Under the pieces are notes generated by a model. It saw only the letters and a list, made by a program, of their open reading frames with translations, ran no database searches and had not been told where the DNA came from. Position numbers and translations under genes: made by a program. A stretch of 64,000 nucleotides of DNA from Bradysia coprophila (lineage: Eukaryota > Arthropoda > Insecta > Diptera > Sciaridae): positions 11,192,001 through 11,256,000 of the forward strand of contig NW_023503493.1 in assembly GCF_014529535.1 (NCBI RefSeq). Direction: 5' to 3'. Position 1 is the first letter of the stretch, and each line of letters starts with the position of its first letter. This document shows positions 1 to 11,560 of the stretch, piece by piece.

Positions 1-153
1 TTTTTATCCCGAGTTATGTAATGGTTTTTACCTGTTGAGGGCGTCGAAAGTAGTGCTTAAAACACGAAAAGTACGGTTTTGGACGCATGTGGTGTGTAAA
101 ATAATTTATTTTCCCGTAGCAAAGACACGATTCAAACAAAACTCCATTTCAAT

Positions 154-1980
154 TTATTTGACGATTGTCATACTCGTATTGCTGGAATCGTAGACTGTTT
201 TATCCGTGTGCCGCTTCATGTGTGATGTTAATGCACTGCTCTTGATGAACCCTTTGAAACAAATCCCACACTGATGCGGTCGTTCTCCTGTTACAAACAG
301 AAAATGTTTTTGATACAGAAAAAAGGCTCATCCGGTTATTCTATAGCTTACCTGAATGTATGCGTCTATGGGCGGATAGATCGCCTTGTTGGGCAAATCC
401 TTTAAAACAAATCGGGCACTGATGCGGTCGTTCACCTGTAAAGATTGACATTCGATTAACACAATGATCAGCAAAATGTCTGTGCTAGTTCGACGAACCC
501 GTATGCGTTCTTTGGTGAATTTGCAGGAGAAATACTCGAGAAAAGCTACGATTACAACGATTACAGCGATGAGGTCGTTCCCCTCTGAAACAAATTCATT
601 TTTCATTTATTAGTCGAATTCGTGTTTTTTTTTAGACCGACAAGTCGTGAACAACTTACGTATGTGTTCGCATGTGAACTTTCAAATTGGAACTTTCTAC
701 GAATCGACGATCACAGATGTTGCACACGTAATTTTTCAGTCCCAAATGCCGCCTCGTATGCAAATCCAGTCCGCCTTGTGTAGCAAAATTCTTTTCGCAT
801 TGGTTGCAGGCAAAAGGTCTAAGGGCGGTAAAGTTTCAACGCACAAATTTGACGAATGATTTTAGATTCTACCTCTCGCCAGTATGAGTCCTGTTGTGTG
901 AAGAGAGCAACGATCTAGAAACGAACGCCCGGTCACATAGCTCGCATTTATGCGGCTTGACGATGTTTTTCTTTGAAATTTTCCCCGTCACGATCTGTGG
1001 TTCGGCTGGTTCTTCGACTTTCATTTGGTCATTCAGATCGGTTGCATGCAGATCGAATGTCTCCGAGCGGTGCGTCAGCATGTGTTTCTTTAGATTACTC
1101 GAATGCATAAAACCTTGAAAGGAAATCGAAAGTTTTATCAAGAACAAAGAGGACTGCGAGTTGCGTATACCTGCTCCGCAGAAGGCACAATTGAAGTTGA
1201 TGATTACTTTCGAATCACTCGGACTCAGATGCTGTGGCGTTTGTTTCGATGGCGATTTCTGCTAATGAAAGAGAGAGAAAACGATCTGATGAACCATGGA
1301 TGAGTGCAAACATTTTTCGCTACTTACCTTCACGGCACTTCTATTGATAGTATCTGTTGTATCACTGACAATCGTTTCCACAATGTCACTATCGTCTACA
1401 CTGCATTCCTCGATAATTTCATCGATGAATTCATCGTCGCATTTACCAACGGTTACATATTGCACAGTGTTTAGCGTTTCCGTCGGTCCATTCAAATCCA
1501 GAAATTCCACCTCTTCGTATGACCCGGTGTTTACTACTTCTTCCTCTGGTACATAGGCTTCGCTCTCTCTTTTGATCGTGACGTATCCATCGATCTCGCT
1601 GTCTTCCGTCTCTTCTATAATCACCTCGTCACAATTGCTGGTCCTGTCGTCCGCTGTGATCAACTGGCCTAATGTGTGCTCGGCGAGTTTGACTTTTTCT
1701 TTGAATTTGGTAACAACCAGCAGCTCCCTTAAGCATTCATCGCAAATTATTTTCGGATAAACGTCCTTGTCGTTTATCTGCAAATCGATGGTGTGAAAGG
1801 GTTAATATGCTCTGGTCTTGAGTTTGTTCTCGGGAGAATTACCGTCATTTCACCGTAAAATATTAACAAATCACAGATGCTCATGCTGAACTCCTGAACC
1901 TCATCGTAAATGGATAAATTTGTTTCATTTTGCTGTAGGCATACGCGACAGTACGACTCTATGTCTATTGAGTCGGACAT
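154..1980 (-). CDS. ZAD-C2H2 zinc-finger transcription factor (8 coding exons)
   Basis: Probable nuclear DNA-binding regulator of the insect ZAD-ZNF family. Exons I join, in coding order: 1843-1980, 1328-1777, 1171-1261, 873-1113, 660-818, 499-584, 352-435, 154-287. All have GT/AG borders and matching phases, giving 460 residues. The ZAD domain has its cysteine pairs at residues 11/14 (CRVC) and 58/61 (CDEC); in known members it mediates dimerisation. An acidic linker follows ([21 protein letters not shown]), then seven C2H2 fingers with canonical TGER-type linkers in the C-terminal half. The last fingers read [10 protein letters not shown] and [10 protein letters not shown]. The start is the only ATG directly ahead of the ZAD. 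An AATAAA lies on this strand near 106-111. Target genes cannot be inferred. Certain as a ZAD-ZNF; orthology unassigned. Confidence 0.93.
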
Positions 1981-3649
1981 GATTTTGATTGTTGTTTACA
2001 AAAAAAAAGTTATAATTTTATGCATCAGTCTACTCAGCTGTCATACGATACGTAGCCAACGTCACTTTTAGAAGCCTCTCAAAAGAAAATGTGTTTCTAC
2101 ACATCAAAATTTCAATTTCTTTGTCATTTTACTGCTGGGACTGAAATCGGAAAAGTGTAGAATGTGTAGAATCTGCAGAACATTTTCATGATGCACCACT
2201 ACGATTAAAGCGGCGTCTGGGACAAATTTTGAAAATTTCCCCCCGTTAAAATACGACATTATAAACAATCGTTATTTACGTATCTGTTGTGGACTGAAAG
2301 ACCCTAAAATAAACTGCCTACAACAGATGGATATACATCTTTTCATGCTAAGGGTTGAGGGTCAAAATTACGAGACAAATTCCAAAATTTATGCCCAAGG
2401 CATGAAAATGCAGTTAATGCATTCAAAGAAGGTACTTATGAATTGAGCTCGCCCGTCAAGTCGACTCTCGCTGATTTTACTGTGTCGTGGTTCAAAGCAA
2501 CGTGGTGTCGTGGTGCAACCAACGCTGGCGCAACTTATAACGAGTAGGTAAAATAAACATCTCGCCGAGCATCACGCTCAAAAGGAAGTCATCAAGTTTG
2601 CAGTAAGTCCTCAGAAATATCCTTTAAATTTTAAGAAAGTCCTTTAAAAACCAACGGACAATCCTTCTGCAATCGATATGTACGTTTATCTGCCTCTCAC
2701 TCACACCATATTATTGAGTCCATGTCCATAATATGGAATGCACATAACCATTATTGTCTAACCTTCTTCATTTCAGAGACAGAAAGAAAGCTCGAAGTTT
2801 AGGTTAACTGTTAACAAGCCACAGCCAACCAAAGGATCCATACAACTCGATAATAGTTAGGCTTGTTGTGCTTAAAGACTCTTTTCCCGAAACATTTCGG
2901 TATGTTACCAATGTCTTCCCTAGCTAACAAACTTCGTGTTGACGCTTTCAAAATTCCACCTTATTCCTTTGTTTGTAGGATCATGCACTGTTGCCTAATT
3001 TCTAATTTTGCTGATAATTTTAATTTTTTTAGATAAATGTAGTTAGGTTTCTAGATAGGGTATTGATGTTACTAACGCAATTCAAGCAGAAGTGATTCGA
3101 GTGACAACTGTCAAATTGCTTGATACACTGTCCCGTTTCAGTACTCTGTTTAGAGTGTATGTACCACTCATGCTTGAAGTGCGTTGATGTTACCCATGAT
3201 CTGTTCGATCTTTCGCCAACCGATGAAAAGTGCACTATCTAACGATACATTTGTAGTTTAAGTAGCCGACCTACCAAAAAACACTAAAATGTCATGCAAA
3301 GTCGTACGTAGACGGTATACATTGCTTCCTAGACTACTTGGTGTTGTGTAAGCTTGTCTTATAAAATTCCTCGTATTGTCCTGGTATTGCTTTTGCTTTG
3401 AATATTTCTTCAGCTTTTTTATGTTTCATACGTGGGCTTTAGCGGCTGTGAGTTTTCGTTTAATTATCCAGTTCGCTTCTGGCACTACCTAATAAGTACA
3501 GTTCATTGTTTTCTATATGTCATCCTCACCCATACACCTAATCCTTTGATCATGATGAACCAGTTGCATATTTATTTAGATATAAGCACGTTACGGAGTT
3601 AAAATCCGCAGTGATTTCTATCGCTTCTTTATCACCGAGAACTTGTGAA
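1981..3649. other. Intergenic region between two divergent genes
   Basis: About 1.67 kb separates the divergent starts of the ZAD zinc-finger gene and the SOCS-box gene, so it should hold both promoters. Apart from one miniature element at 3073-3186 I see no coding potential or RNA gene. No clear TATA or Inr element could be assigned by eye. Confidence 0.5.
3073..3186. mobile_element. MITE family A, copy 1 (7-bp target duplication)
   Basis: A 114-bp element with inverted ends, AACGCAATTCAAGC on the left against AACGCACTTCAAGC read from the right. It is flanked on both sides by ATGTTAC (3066-3072 and 3187-3193), a perfect 7-bp direct repeat. A second complete copy is at 33988-34121, and related ends lie at 52984 and 58365. 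It has no coding capacity. Confidence 0.8.
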
Positions 3650-4744
3650 ATGAGTGGACCAACGAATGAGACGAGCTTACTCAGTGCAGTTAGAAGCCAT
3701 CGCGTGGAATTGATTCGTGAACTTCTCTACGAGCATTACGATTCGGCTGCAACGAACAAATACGGAAAAACACCCGCTTTCATGTACTTTATAAGTTTAC
3801 TGAACAGGGCGAGTAACTGTGGCTCAGATGAATATTTTACCGCTGAAGAAATTTCCTGTTTCATCGAACTATTGTGGTTTACCTACGATACACAACAATC
3901 GGTGGAAACGGAGCGAATTGAAATCTTTGACATGCTAGACTATTGCTACCAGTTCTCTGATATACCGATTCGTAAATTGTTTATGGAAATTGTGGATGTG
4001 TTTATAACGCCGTCTCATCACCGCCGATATTTCGTCGAGAGACTACTAGAAGCGAATCTATCCAGCGACTATTGTCTCATTGCTACGATGTTCGATTCGA
4101 CTGATTTGTTAGCTGACACAACTTTCGTCGGCTTGAGATCGAACTTTCTCTGCGAATTGTTTACACTTTTCCTAGCTGACGAATCGTTTTTCGAAGAGTA
4201 CTTGGCGGAAGTCATGTCCAGCGGATGGACATTCTGTGTTTCAAGTCAGGCGTCGGCATTCTGTGCCGAATTGGCAAAACATCAAGATATTCCGCCCATA
4301 TTCAGATTCATGAAACACTTGATACGCTACGAGATCGATTTTGTCGAATTGCTGTGGCTTTGCGTGTGCCATTTGCCTGCGGAAGCAGCCGATAGAATTG
4401 GCATCAATGTGTTCGTACCATTGTCGAATTTCACGAATGTGACGATAAGTTTGGTCCAGATCTTACGGCGAGGGAACCCTAAGCAGTTACCCATTAAAAC
4501 CTCTAGCTACTACAATTTCAACGAAACTGGAGATATTCTAAACGATTTCAAGGCATTTGTCAAATCGGGATCGAATTCGCCTCAAGTGGTTTCGCTGAAA
4601 AATTTGGTCCGAATGTCCATACGAAAATATGTCTTCCGGAGTCACAGTCACTACAAGGGTTTGTCGGTGTTGTATTCATTAAGTAACGTTCCTGCGATTC
4701 TTCGTAATTTCTTGTGCTACAACTATTGTAATTTAAAGTTTTGA
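3650..4744 (+). CDS. Intronless SOCS-box protein with N-terminal ankyrin-like segment
   Basis: 364 residues in a single exon. The frame is open from 3611, but that first codon is GTG; the first ATG is at 3650 (MSGPTNETSLL). Residues 9-45 resemble one ankyrin unit (SLLSAVRSHRVELIRELL, then NKYGKTPAF). The middle is helical and unassigned. The last 50 residues (about 315-364) read like a SOCS box: SLKNLVRMSIRKYVF, then LSNVPAILRNFLCYN. SOCS boxes recruit Elongin B/C and Cullin5 to make an E3 ubiquitin ligase, so a substrate-receptor role is inferred. An AATAAA lies about 45 nt past the stop, near 4788. Being intronless among intron-bearing neighbours may reflect retrotransposition or lineage-specific intron loss. 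The SOCS box is fairly secure; the target is unknown. Confidence 0.8.
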   Translation: MSGPTNETSLLSAVRSHRVELIRELLYEHYDSAATNKYGKTPAFMYFISLLNRASNCGSDEYFTAEEISCFIELLWFTYDTQQSVETERIEIFDMLDYCYQFSDIPIRKLFMEIVDVFITPSHHRRYFVERLLEANLSSDYCLIATMFDSTDLLADTTFVGLRSNFLCELFTLFLADESFFEEYLAEVMSSGWTFCVSSQASAFCAELAKHQDIPPIFRFMKHLIRYEIDFVELLWLCVCHLPAEAADRIGINVFVPLSNFTNVTISLVQILRRGNPKQLPIKTSSYYNFNETGDILNDFKAFVKSGSNSPQVVSLKNLVRMSIRKYVFRSHSHYKGLSVLYSLSNVPAILRNFLCYNYCNLKF

Positions 4745-5632
4745 CTGACATGTACACAGTACACACTTTTCCGAGTTGGATTAATTCAATAAATTAAGTG
4801 TTTTGACTCAGACAGTTTTGTTAGTTTTTATTCCTTTTCCAGTGAGATGTGCTACAGCTGTTCAAGAACTAAGCTTCAACACTTTATCTAAGCGTTGAAC
4901 CATAAGACAGGAGCACATTAAATCAAATCCGAATTTCATGAAAATTAATACGAAGCTGCCTTCTTGGATTCTAAAATCGGAAACAATTTTTCTATAGATG
5001 GAGCACTGGAGCAGTCTGGTGTCAAGTTAAAAACTTTCATATTTTCGACGTAGTCATTCTGTTTCCACATTATAATGACCATCGTAATGATCAGATCTTT
5101 GGACCTCAATAATGAATCTGAGTTCCCTGTTCTGATATAAAAGGAATCAGTCTATTTCCACTTTGGAATCTAATTCAACTTTTTTATGAAAAAAAGTTCT
5201 ACCCAGAAAATTTTTTGGGAAAACATTTTCTTAAATTGTCCCACATTACAGGAACGTCAGTGAAATTTAGACATGAATTTGCTACAGCTTTTTTTTCACA
5301 CTTACAAACAAAAGTTCTCTTCGTGCAGTTTTACCGCTAAGACGGGCGTGCACGTAATTATTTCTGTTGTGTAAAGACGTAAGCAGTTTTGTTTATTAGT
5401 GGACCAGCTGAAAAACAGCTGAAGTAAATTCATGTATAAATATCTCTGGCCTGACGTCGACTGTGATTTTCAAATTTAATTTTTTTTTTTATGTTTTCCA
5501 AAAATAGTCTTTTGTTCTGAGGTCATGGTATCTTTGTCATTAGCATTTAAGTTCCATATTTTTCATTCGTGTGACCTTTTACAAAGAGCCTTCACTTACG
5601 AACAACTTACGTTAATCTTACATGCTACAGAG

Positions 5633-6203
5633 GGATTCTTCTGAAAAACGGAAGACCGAAAACGGACGCATTTTGGATTGGAGTTTTTTATATGTGCCCA
5701 GTATTCGGGTCTTATTAGGGTTTGGAAGCATCTACGATGAATTAAGACAAGTTGAAATGTTTAAGCGCTTCTATTGAAACGTAGATGCTTTCAAACCCTA
5801 ATAAGACCCTATTTGCCCTGAAAGTACATGCAATTACCTTTTTAATGACATTCCACACGACCACGCACGTTTGGTGTACCTCGAGAAATTTCTGTAAGAA
5901 AAGTGTAAGTTTTCAGTCTTTTTTCGGTTGAAAATTTCAACTGTACATATCTCAATGTGGATGAATTTTAAACCCATCAAGACCCTATTTGCCCCGGAAG
6001 TACATGCAATTACCTTTCTAATGACCCTGTACGGCTCGTGTAACTGGAGAAATTTTTGTAAGAAAAGTGCAAGTTTTCGGTTTTTGAAGAATTTTTTTGA
6101 AAGTGGTTTTGGCTTCTGGGGTCCGAATACCTTATTGGGCACATATAAAAAATTCCAATAGAAAATGCGTCCGATTTCGGTCTTCTGTTCTTCAGAAGAA
6201 TCC
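5633..6203. mobile_element. Non-autonomous inverted-repeat element
   Basis: The left end (GGATTCTTCTGAAAAACGG, through to the TATATGTGCCCA motif) is repeated in inverse orientation at 6120-6203 over roughly 80-90 bp with few mismatches. Inside, a block around 5800-5900 (TTTGCCCTGAAAGTACATGC) recurs at about 5985-6065 as a direct repeat. The open frames of 124 and 77 codons here are by-products of the symmetry. The target duplication is not certain. Confidence 0.75.
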
Positions 6204-6296
6204 TTCACAACTAGTTGAGCAAGACACCTAAAACTTTGGTTAATTCCTTGGAGAGATTAAAAATTTTTTTAGAGCGGTAGAGTTGAACAGGCAAAC

Positions 6297-6690
6297 CGGG
6301 AGGTAAAACTTTCTAGAAGATAATTTACAGTTTCAGCTCTAGAGAACTCAAAAACTCTCAAGAGGTTGAACACGCCCATTGAAGTAAAAATTTCTGTCAA
6401 ATTTTTAACGTTTCTGCTCTGTGGATGCAAAGCGATGTCAAACTCACCTTTCAATGAAAATCGTCGAAAGGTGATTTTTTTTAATATGAAATCGCTATTT
6501 CCTCCGGTTTATATGGACCTGGTTTGTACTTTCATTGATTAAATCGGGAAGTTGAGCTTTTTAGAAGACATTTTGTAGTTTCAGTTCAAAGAGAATTCCT
6601 GAGATGTTGACATACACCCATACGCGCTTCACTGTAAGCTCGTAAAAATAAAATTTTCTGCTCGGTTGTTTTTGCTGCCTATATGGATGC
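6297..6690. repeat. Diverged direct repeat (two units of about 150 bp)
   Basis: Unit 1 (about 6297-6430) and unit 2 (about 6544-6690) share the same order of motifs: a GGGAGGT/GGGAAGT start, TTTAGAAGAnA, CAGTTTCAG/AGTTTCAGTT, AGAGAA, an AGGTTGA/ATGTTGA core, TTTCTGCTC, then TGGATGCAA. They are diverged and have no coding sense. Confidence 0.5.
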
Positions 6691-7309
6691 AACCGTTGTA
6701 CCTGACATTTATACCCTCAAGAGAAAAAGCAGATGACATGTGCCTGTCATTATATGTCATCACACCACCCACATGACAGTCCTTTGTTGAAAAACCGAAC
6801 GCTATTCATACCATTCTATTCACAATGAAGTTAGCTGATTGCCTATATTATTCTACTGACATTATGTCACCAAAATAATTTTTTTTGTTGAAAATTTTGA
6901 ATGTTGTTGTGATGATGCTCAGAATAATATTTATGTTTTTCGGAGATTCAGTGTTAATCATATGAAATAAATATGTGCATTATTGGTAGCATCGGATTAA
7001 TTATATACTGAAATAGCGAAGTAAAGATCGATCTTACTTTTAATGAGAAACTCTTTCAACCTGTGTTTCTGCAGCGATAAATTGTTTGAAAATGTAGAAC
7101 TACGATGTTGAAATTTGTTCAAACGTTTTTCTTTTAATAATGAGAGCAAATAGAATCGTGCTATTGAATCAGACGAAACATAGAATTTCGAAAATCTGTG
7201 GAGTCTAGTAGTTCACGTTCAATGCAACTTTAACTTGTTATAAAAACCAGATGTCATTCGAATCGTCATTTACAGTTTTTCAAGCAAATGTGAACTGGGG
7301 AATTTATAA

Positions 7310-7440
7310 ATCTGTTTACAATTGCGAATTAAAAATATCTAGAAATCATTGTTGAGCCGATATTTTTTATTATTGTTTTTTTTTACTAGTAAAGTCTGGT
7401 CAATTCATAGTATCTGTAATGATTGACCCAAAAGATTAAA
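7310..7440 (-). pseudogene. Broken fragment of the P-like transposase 3' end
   Basis: The sequence around 7312-7345 (CTGTTTACAATTGCG, AATTAAAAATATCT) matches the 3' terminus of the intact gene at 7607-7641. The part around 7392-7430 (GTCTGG, CATAGTATCTGT, GATTGAC) matches 7820-7855 inside its last exon. The intervening 180 bp are missing. It is therefore a deleted second copy of the last exon, about 200 bp downstream of the intact one and without coding capacity. Confidence 0.65.
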
Positions 7441-7617
7441 GTAAGAGAGATGAGGACAACAAATAGAGTGGCACTTTCTGTAGCTTTTTTTGCAAGGGTT
7501 AGGCTGGAATCTCGAGGTAGACTTCAGAAACAACATACACTTTTTGTTAAAAAATTCGATTTTATTCCATTTCAAAAGTTTGTATCCGATTATGGAATTT
7601 AAATAATCTGTTTACAA

Positions 7618-10600
7618 TCACGAGTTAAAAATATCTGAATATTTCCCAATTTTTTTTGTCTTTCGTTTGTGAATTATTGCGAGTTCCTGGATGTGATTAT
7701 GACCCATCGGCAAAACATTGATCTTACCTGACAAATACCGGTTAATGTCATAGCAAAACGATGTAATAGCCTCGTACACACATAACTCCTTCATTTTTAG
7801 CGTCATTTCCAAATCGTGGTCTGGACAACCCATAGTATCTGTTGCGATTGACTCAACGTTTGTGATCAGTTTCTTTTTTAGTGATGTCTCGAAGCAGATA
7901 TGCGGAATTGCACAGTTTAAGCGACGAAACACTTTGGTGCAATTCTCAATGAAACTGGTCTCTATCATTGGCAAGACATTTTTACAATTCTGGCAGTGAA
8001 TGGGCTTTATCAGTTTTCGGTAAATCGAACCAGAAATTCGAGATAAGGATCCGATCTCGAAGTAACTTTCGAGCTCATTTTCGGGCTGAGGATCGAACAC
8101 TATCAGATCGTCAAAGTTCGCCATGTGTGATGCAACTTTGCTTTCAACCAAAGTTATGTTATCGTTATGTCGCGGCTCAAAAACAATCATTTCCTCCATG
8201 TCATTGTCGCAATTTTCATGATCAGATGAATAATTCTCGATTGGGTCAAACGCAATAATTTCGTCGACATTGCTTGCAACAGCTGACGGTTCTTTGTTGC
8301 AGCTGACAACGAAGTCATGAATATGTTGCAGTATCGAAACGGATTGGTCTTGCTCACAATTCGAATGTAATGAATTCGTACCGGTGATGTTGTTAATAAC
8401 CATGGTTGCGTAGTTTGTGCGATATTCTCGCGGTGTAGGTTTGTTCGCCTGATTACATGTCTTCACACATCCGAAAAAATTTTCAAGTCCGTCCTGGCTC
8501 GTATCTCTGCAAAGATTTTATTTCCTTTAGCTTGCCTCGGATTTATGCACAATAGATCGGCGATTTAATTGTAATTTAGGGTAAAAAAAACTCAAATCAA
8601 CCGTCAATAAAATACCAAATTACGATAAGATCAAATACAAAAATACCTTATTGAAACTTGAGGAACATCCAATTGTAAGCAGGATGTTGAAAATTCCACA
8701 TAGCCTCTGAGAGTGGATTCGAGTTTCTTCAAAACCGATGATCTGTTATTGACTTTTCCATCCGTCTTGTCAATAAAATACATTTTTGGCAAGACTGTTA
8801 GTGCATGATTCCAGAATGAAAAATGTATGGAATTCATTTTCACAGCACTTTTCAACGTATCACTCTCTATCTCTTGCTTTTCGGAACCATTCATGCTGTC
8901 GAATATGTCATTCATAAGAAACAACAGCTGTGCTGTACCAGCAAAATCCTGTGGCAACTTATTTTCTTCAATAAAATCGAGCATAACGGAGCCGCACGCG
9001 TTGCTGAAAATTTGCGTTGCTAACGACACTTTCATTTTTAATTTCACTGGTGCTAAGTGCTCGTCAGTCAATTTCACTAGTTTCCGCATGCTGGTTTGGG
9101 TCTCCGAATCCTTTCGATACATTTTATAAATATGATCCCACGAAGCAATCTGTTTAGAGCCGACAGATTCTGTATCGTTCTTGCACCAGCGCTGTTCTAC
9201 ATAATGAACCAGATCCTTAGTCTCGAGGTTGTTTCTCATTGTTTTTATCAAGTGAGACGGATCGTAGCAGTGAATTATTCGACGACCGTTTACCGTATAC
9301 ACCAATAACCGCCCATCATTTCTTGGTGGACGGTTAGGATTGGACAACAAATTAACTGCGTTCGCGTTCGTGCCGACTTGATCGCACACAGACAGTAATG
9401 GGTTCAGACCTTTATAATTAAAAGAAGGACTTTAGTTGTCTTATCACTTTCACACGACAATGCTCTTACCTATGTTAATCGTGGCCCCGATCATGAGTTT
9501 AATTAGTTCAACTAATTCAAACGCAAACAGACCGTTTGTGTAGAAGTAACCCACCGACTGTTTAAATTGTATTTTGATGCCTCTGACCATGAAAGTCAGA
9601 GCGTGTGTTGCAAATTTAGGTATTCTTGAATTGGTCAGTTGAACAAAACCCTCGATGATGTCTTGAGTAGAGCAGTAGTCTAAGTGCTCCTGTAAAGACA
9701 CTTCATCCCACATTATCGTACAGTACTTGTCTGCTTCTGGCCATTCATCTACCACATTTTTCACAGCTTTGAGCACTTTGAAATCGACTCCGGTTGTGAA
9801 TATCATATTTGCACTGTGCCGTCCCAAAGTTTTTTTAGTTGGTAAGACGAACCCGGATCCCAAAAATCTGTAGAGTTTCGGTCCTTGTTTATATATGGCG
9901 AGGCACATGCTTTTTTGTTTTGCAGTATATCGCCTGCCGTGCTTCGGTCTACCCCGGTTGGTTATTTGCATTTTGATGAATTCCAACTGCATTTCGTTCA
10001 AGGCGGTGCTTAAGTAGCCGATGACTTTCTTATCGTTGACTTTGTTTTCCTTGAGCTTGAACTGCAAGGACGACACTCTCTTCTTCAATTCTTTGATCTG
10101 ACGAAGCAGTCTGCTCTCCTGTAATAAAAATCCTACCATGTACATCAGCTCCCAATAAAAAAAGCGAAACACAGAACTCATGTTATTAAGACAACGAACA
10201 GAATGCACCCATTGTAGATCTTTGAGCTTTACTTATTTTGAATTTTGTAGAATTCATGCAATTAATTTAGACGCACAACGCAAACATAAAGAACAAAAAC
10301 ATGTATTTAAAAAAGACAGCACAAGACATGACGACACAGTTGATGCTGCAGCAGCCAACAAATAGACAAACCGTGATTCTCCACTGCTGATAGGACCTTT
10401 CGCCATAGTCCCGCCATAGCTCATTGGTACTCGACACTTCACGGTCGTTCATGGAATCCACATTAATCCATTCATCTTCACATTCCTCCTTGTCGATCTT
10501 TGACTAAAATGTGTGTTAAAAATGAGAACGTTTTCAAAACGGTGTTAAAGAAATGTTTACGTTTGGTAAAGATATCGAATCAGTTATTTGGCGATGTCGT

Positions 10601-11261
10601 TGTTGATGATGTTTCACTGGTGGCATTGGACTGGATGATTTTAGTGAATCGGAATTCGCAGTGTTCTTAAATTAAAAGTTTTTTAAAAGTTAGACACGAA
10701 GCATTTAACTCCAATTTGTTTACTTACTCCATCGGTCAAACGCTTGGCTGGTTGTTTTGGTTTAGATGGTTTTAATGTTTCGGCCGAGTTCTTAAATTAA
10801 AAGTTTTTAAAAAGTTAGACACGAAACTTTTCACTGCAATTTGTTTACTAACAACTGTTCTTTTGGGCAAAGGTGTTGCTGGTTGATTCGATGATTCGGC
10901 GTTTGCACAATGCTTAAAATTGAAAGATTTAAAAAAAAATTAAATTTGGCTCAAATCAATTTACTGATGTTTGTCAACTTACAACAGTTTCATCTGGTAA
11001 CGGTAAAAAACGACTCGGTACTGAGTTGGGCACAAGCACGCTTTTATCCTTCCCATTCGGTGCAAAATCGCTTTCATCGAAATGTTTTTTACAGACTTTA
11101 TGATAAGAACGGGCCAGTTTATTTTCATTCAACAAATCCTTTAAATTATCACTTTTTATGGCTGTAATCCATTTCTCTGCCATAGATTTGTTGGATGGAA
11201 AGCTATGTAAACCATTCTTTGAAACAGTTTTACATCCACGTACACAGCACTGAAACACCAT
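7618..11261 (-). CDS. THAP-domain P-element-like transposase, apparently intact (979 aa)
   Basis: Eight exons in coding order: 10983-11261, 10853-10912, 10728-10790, 10561-10665, 10372-10503, 9470-10118, 8647-9409, 7618-8506. All GT/AG borders and phases agree; total 2940 nt. Residues 1-93 are a THAP (C2CH) DNA-binding domain with C6, C10, C57 and H60 (YHKVCKKHF). A Lys/Pro-rich linker follows, then a heptad-like coiled coil from 214 (LLRQIKELKKRVSSLQFKL). RNase H-fold acidic residues are probably D351 (TIMWDEVSL), D439 (VCDQVGTNA) and E692 (LENFFG). YDPSHLIKTMRNN matches the GTP-binding insertion region of P transposase. Drosophila P is 751 aa and human THAP9 about 900. The C-terminal part carries three acidic I-x-F-D/E-P motifs. 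I found no convincing P-type terminal repeats, so it may be an active element or a domesticated gene. Confidence 0.88.
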
Positions 11262-11560
11262 ATTTTGAGTATATTTTTGTGAATTAAAAAGTTAAATCAT
11301 GCAAGTAGGCAAACTATTATAAAACACGGTTGCCATTCAAAATTATGTATTTTCAAAACAAAACGAGCGCAGATAAATGACAGTTCGAAAAACGCAGCTT
11401 ACTTCATACTGCTTAGAAATTTAAAACTAAATGAACGAAACCACAACAATGGACTGTATCCCCCGTGCATCACACCGTCTTGGTCTTGTTTTGGTTTTCT
11501 CAATTTGATCCCTGATAACTCTGACCGCAACAACGATCAAATTCGCACAGTAGTTACACA
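11262..11560. promoter_or_regulatory. Short head-to-head spacer, candidate bidirectional promoter
   Basis: Only 299 bp separate the ATG of the transposase gene (minus strand) from the ATG of MCAT (plus strand), so both 5' UTRs and promoters must lie here or overlap. No TATA box could be assigned confidently. If the transposase gene were a recent insertion its 5' terminal repeat should also be here; I did not find a match for one in the 3' flank. Confidence 0.4.

Larger units (their letters stand above)
4745..7617. other. Gene-free, repeat-rich intergenic region
   Basis: 2.9 kb between the SOCS-box gene and the 3' end of the transposase gene. It holds a 570-bp inverted-repeat element (5633-6203), a diverged direct repeat (about 6297-6690), and a broken copy of the transposase 3' end (about 7310-7440). 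A sequence near 5398-5430 (GGACCAGCTGAA, AGCTGAAGTAAATTC) recurs in the foldback at 38480-38559. Short open frames here are spurious. Confidence 0.6.
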
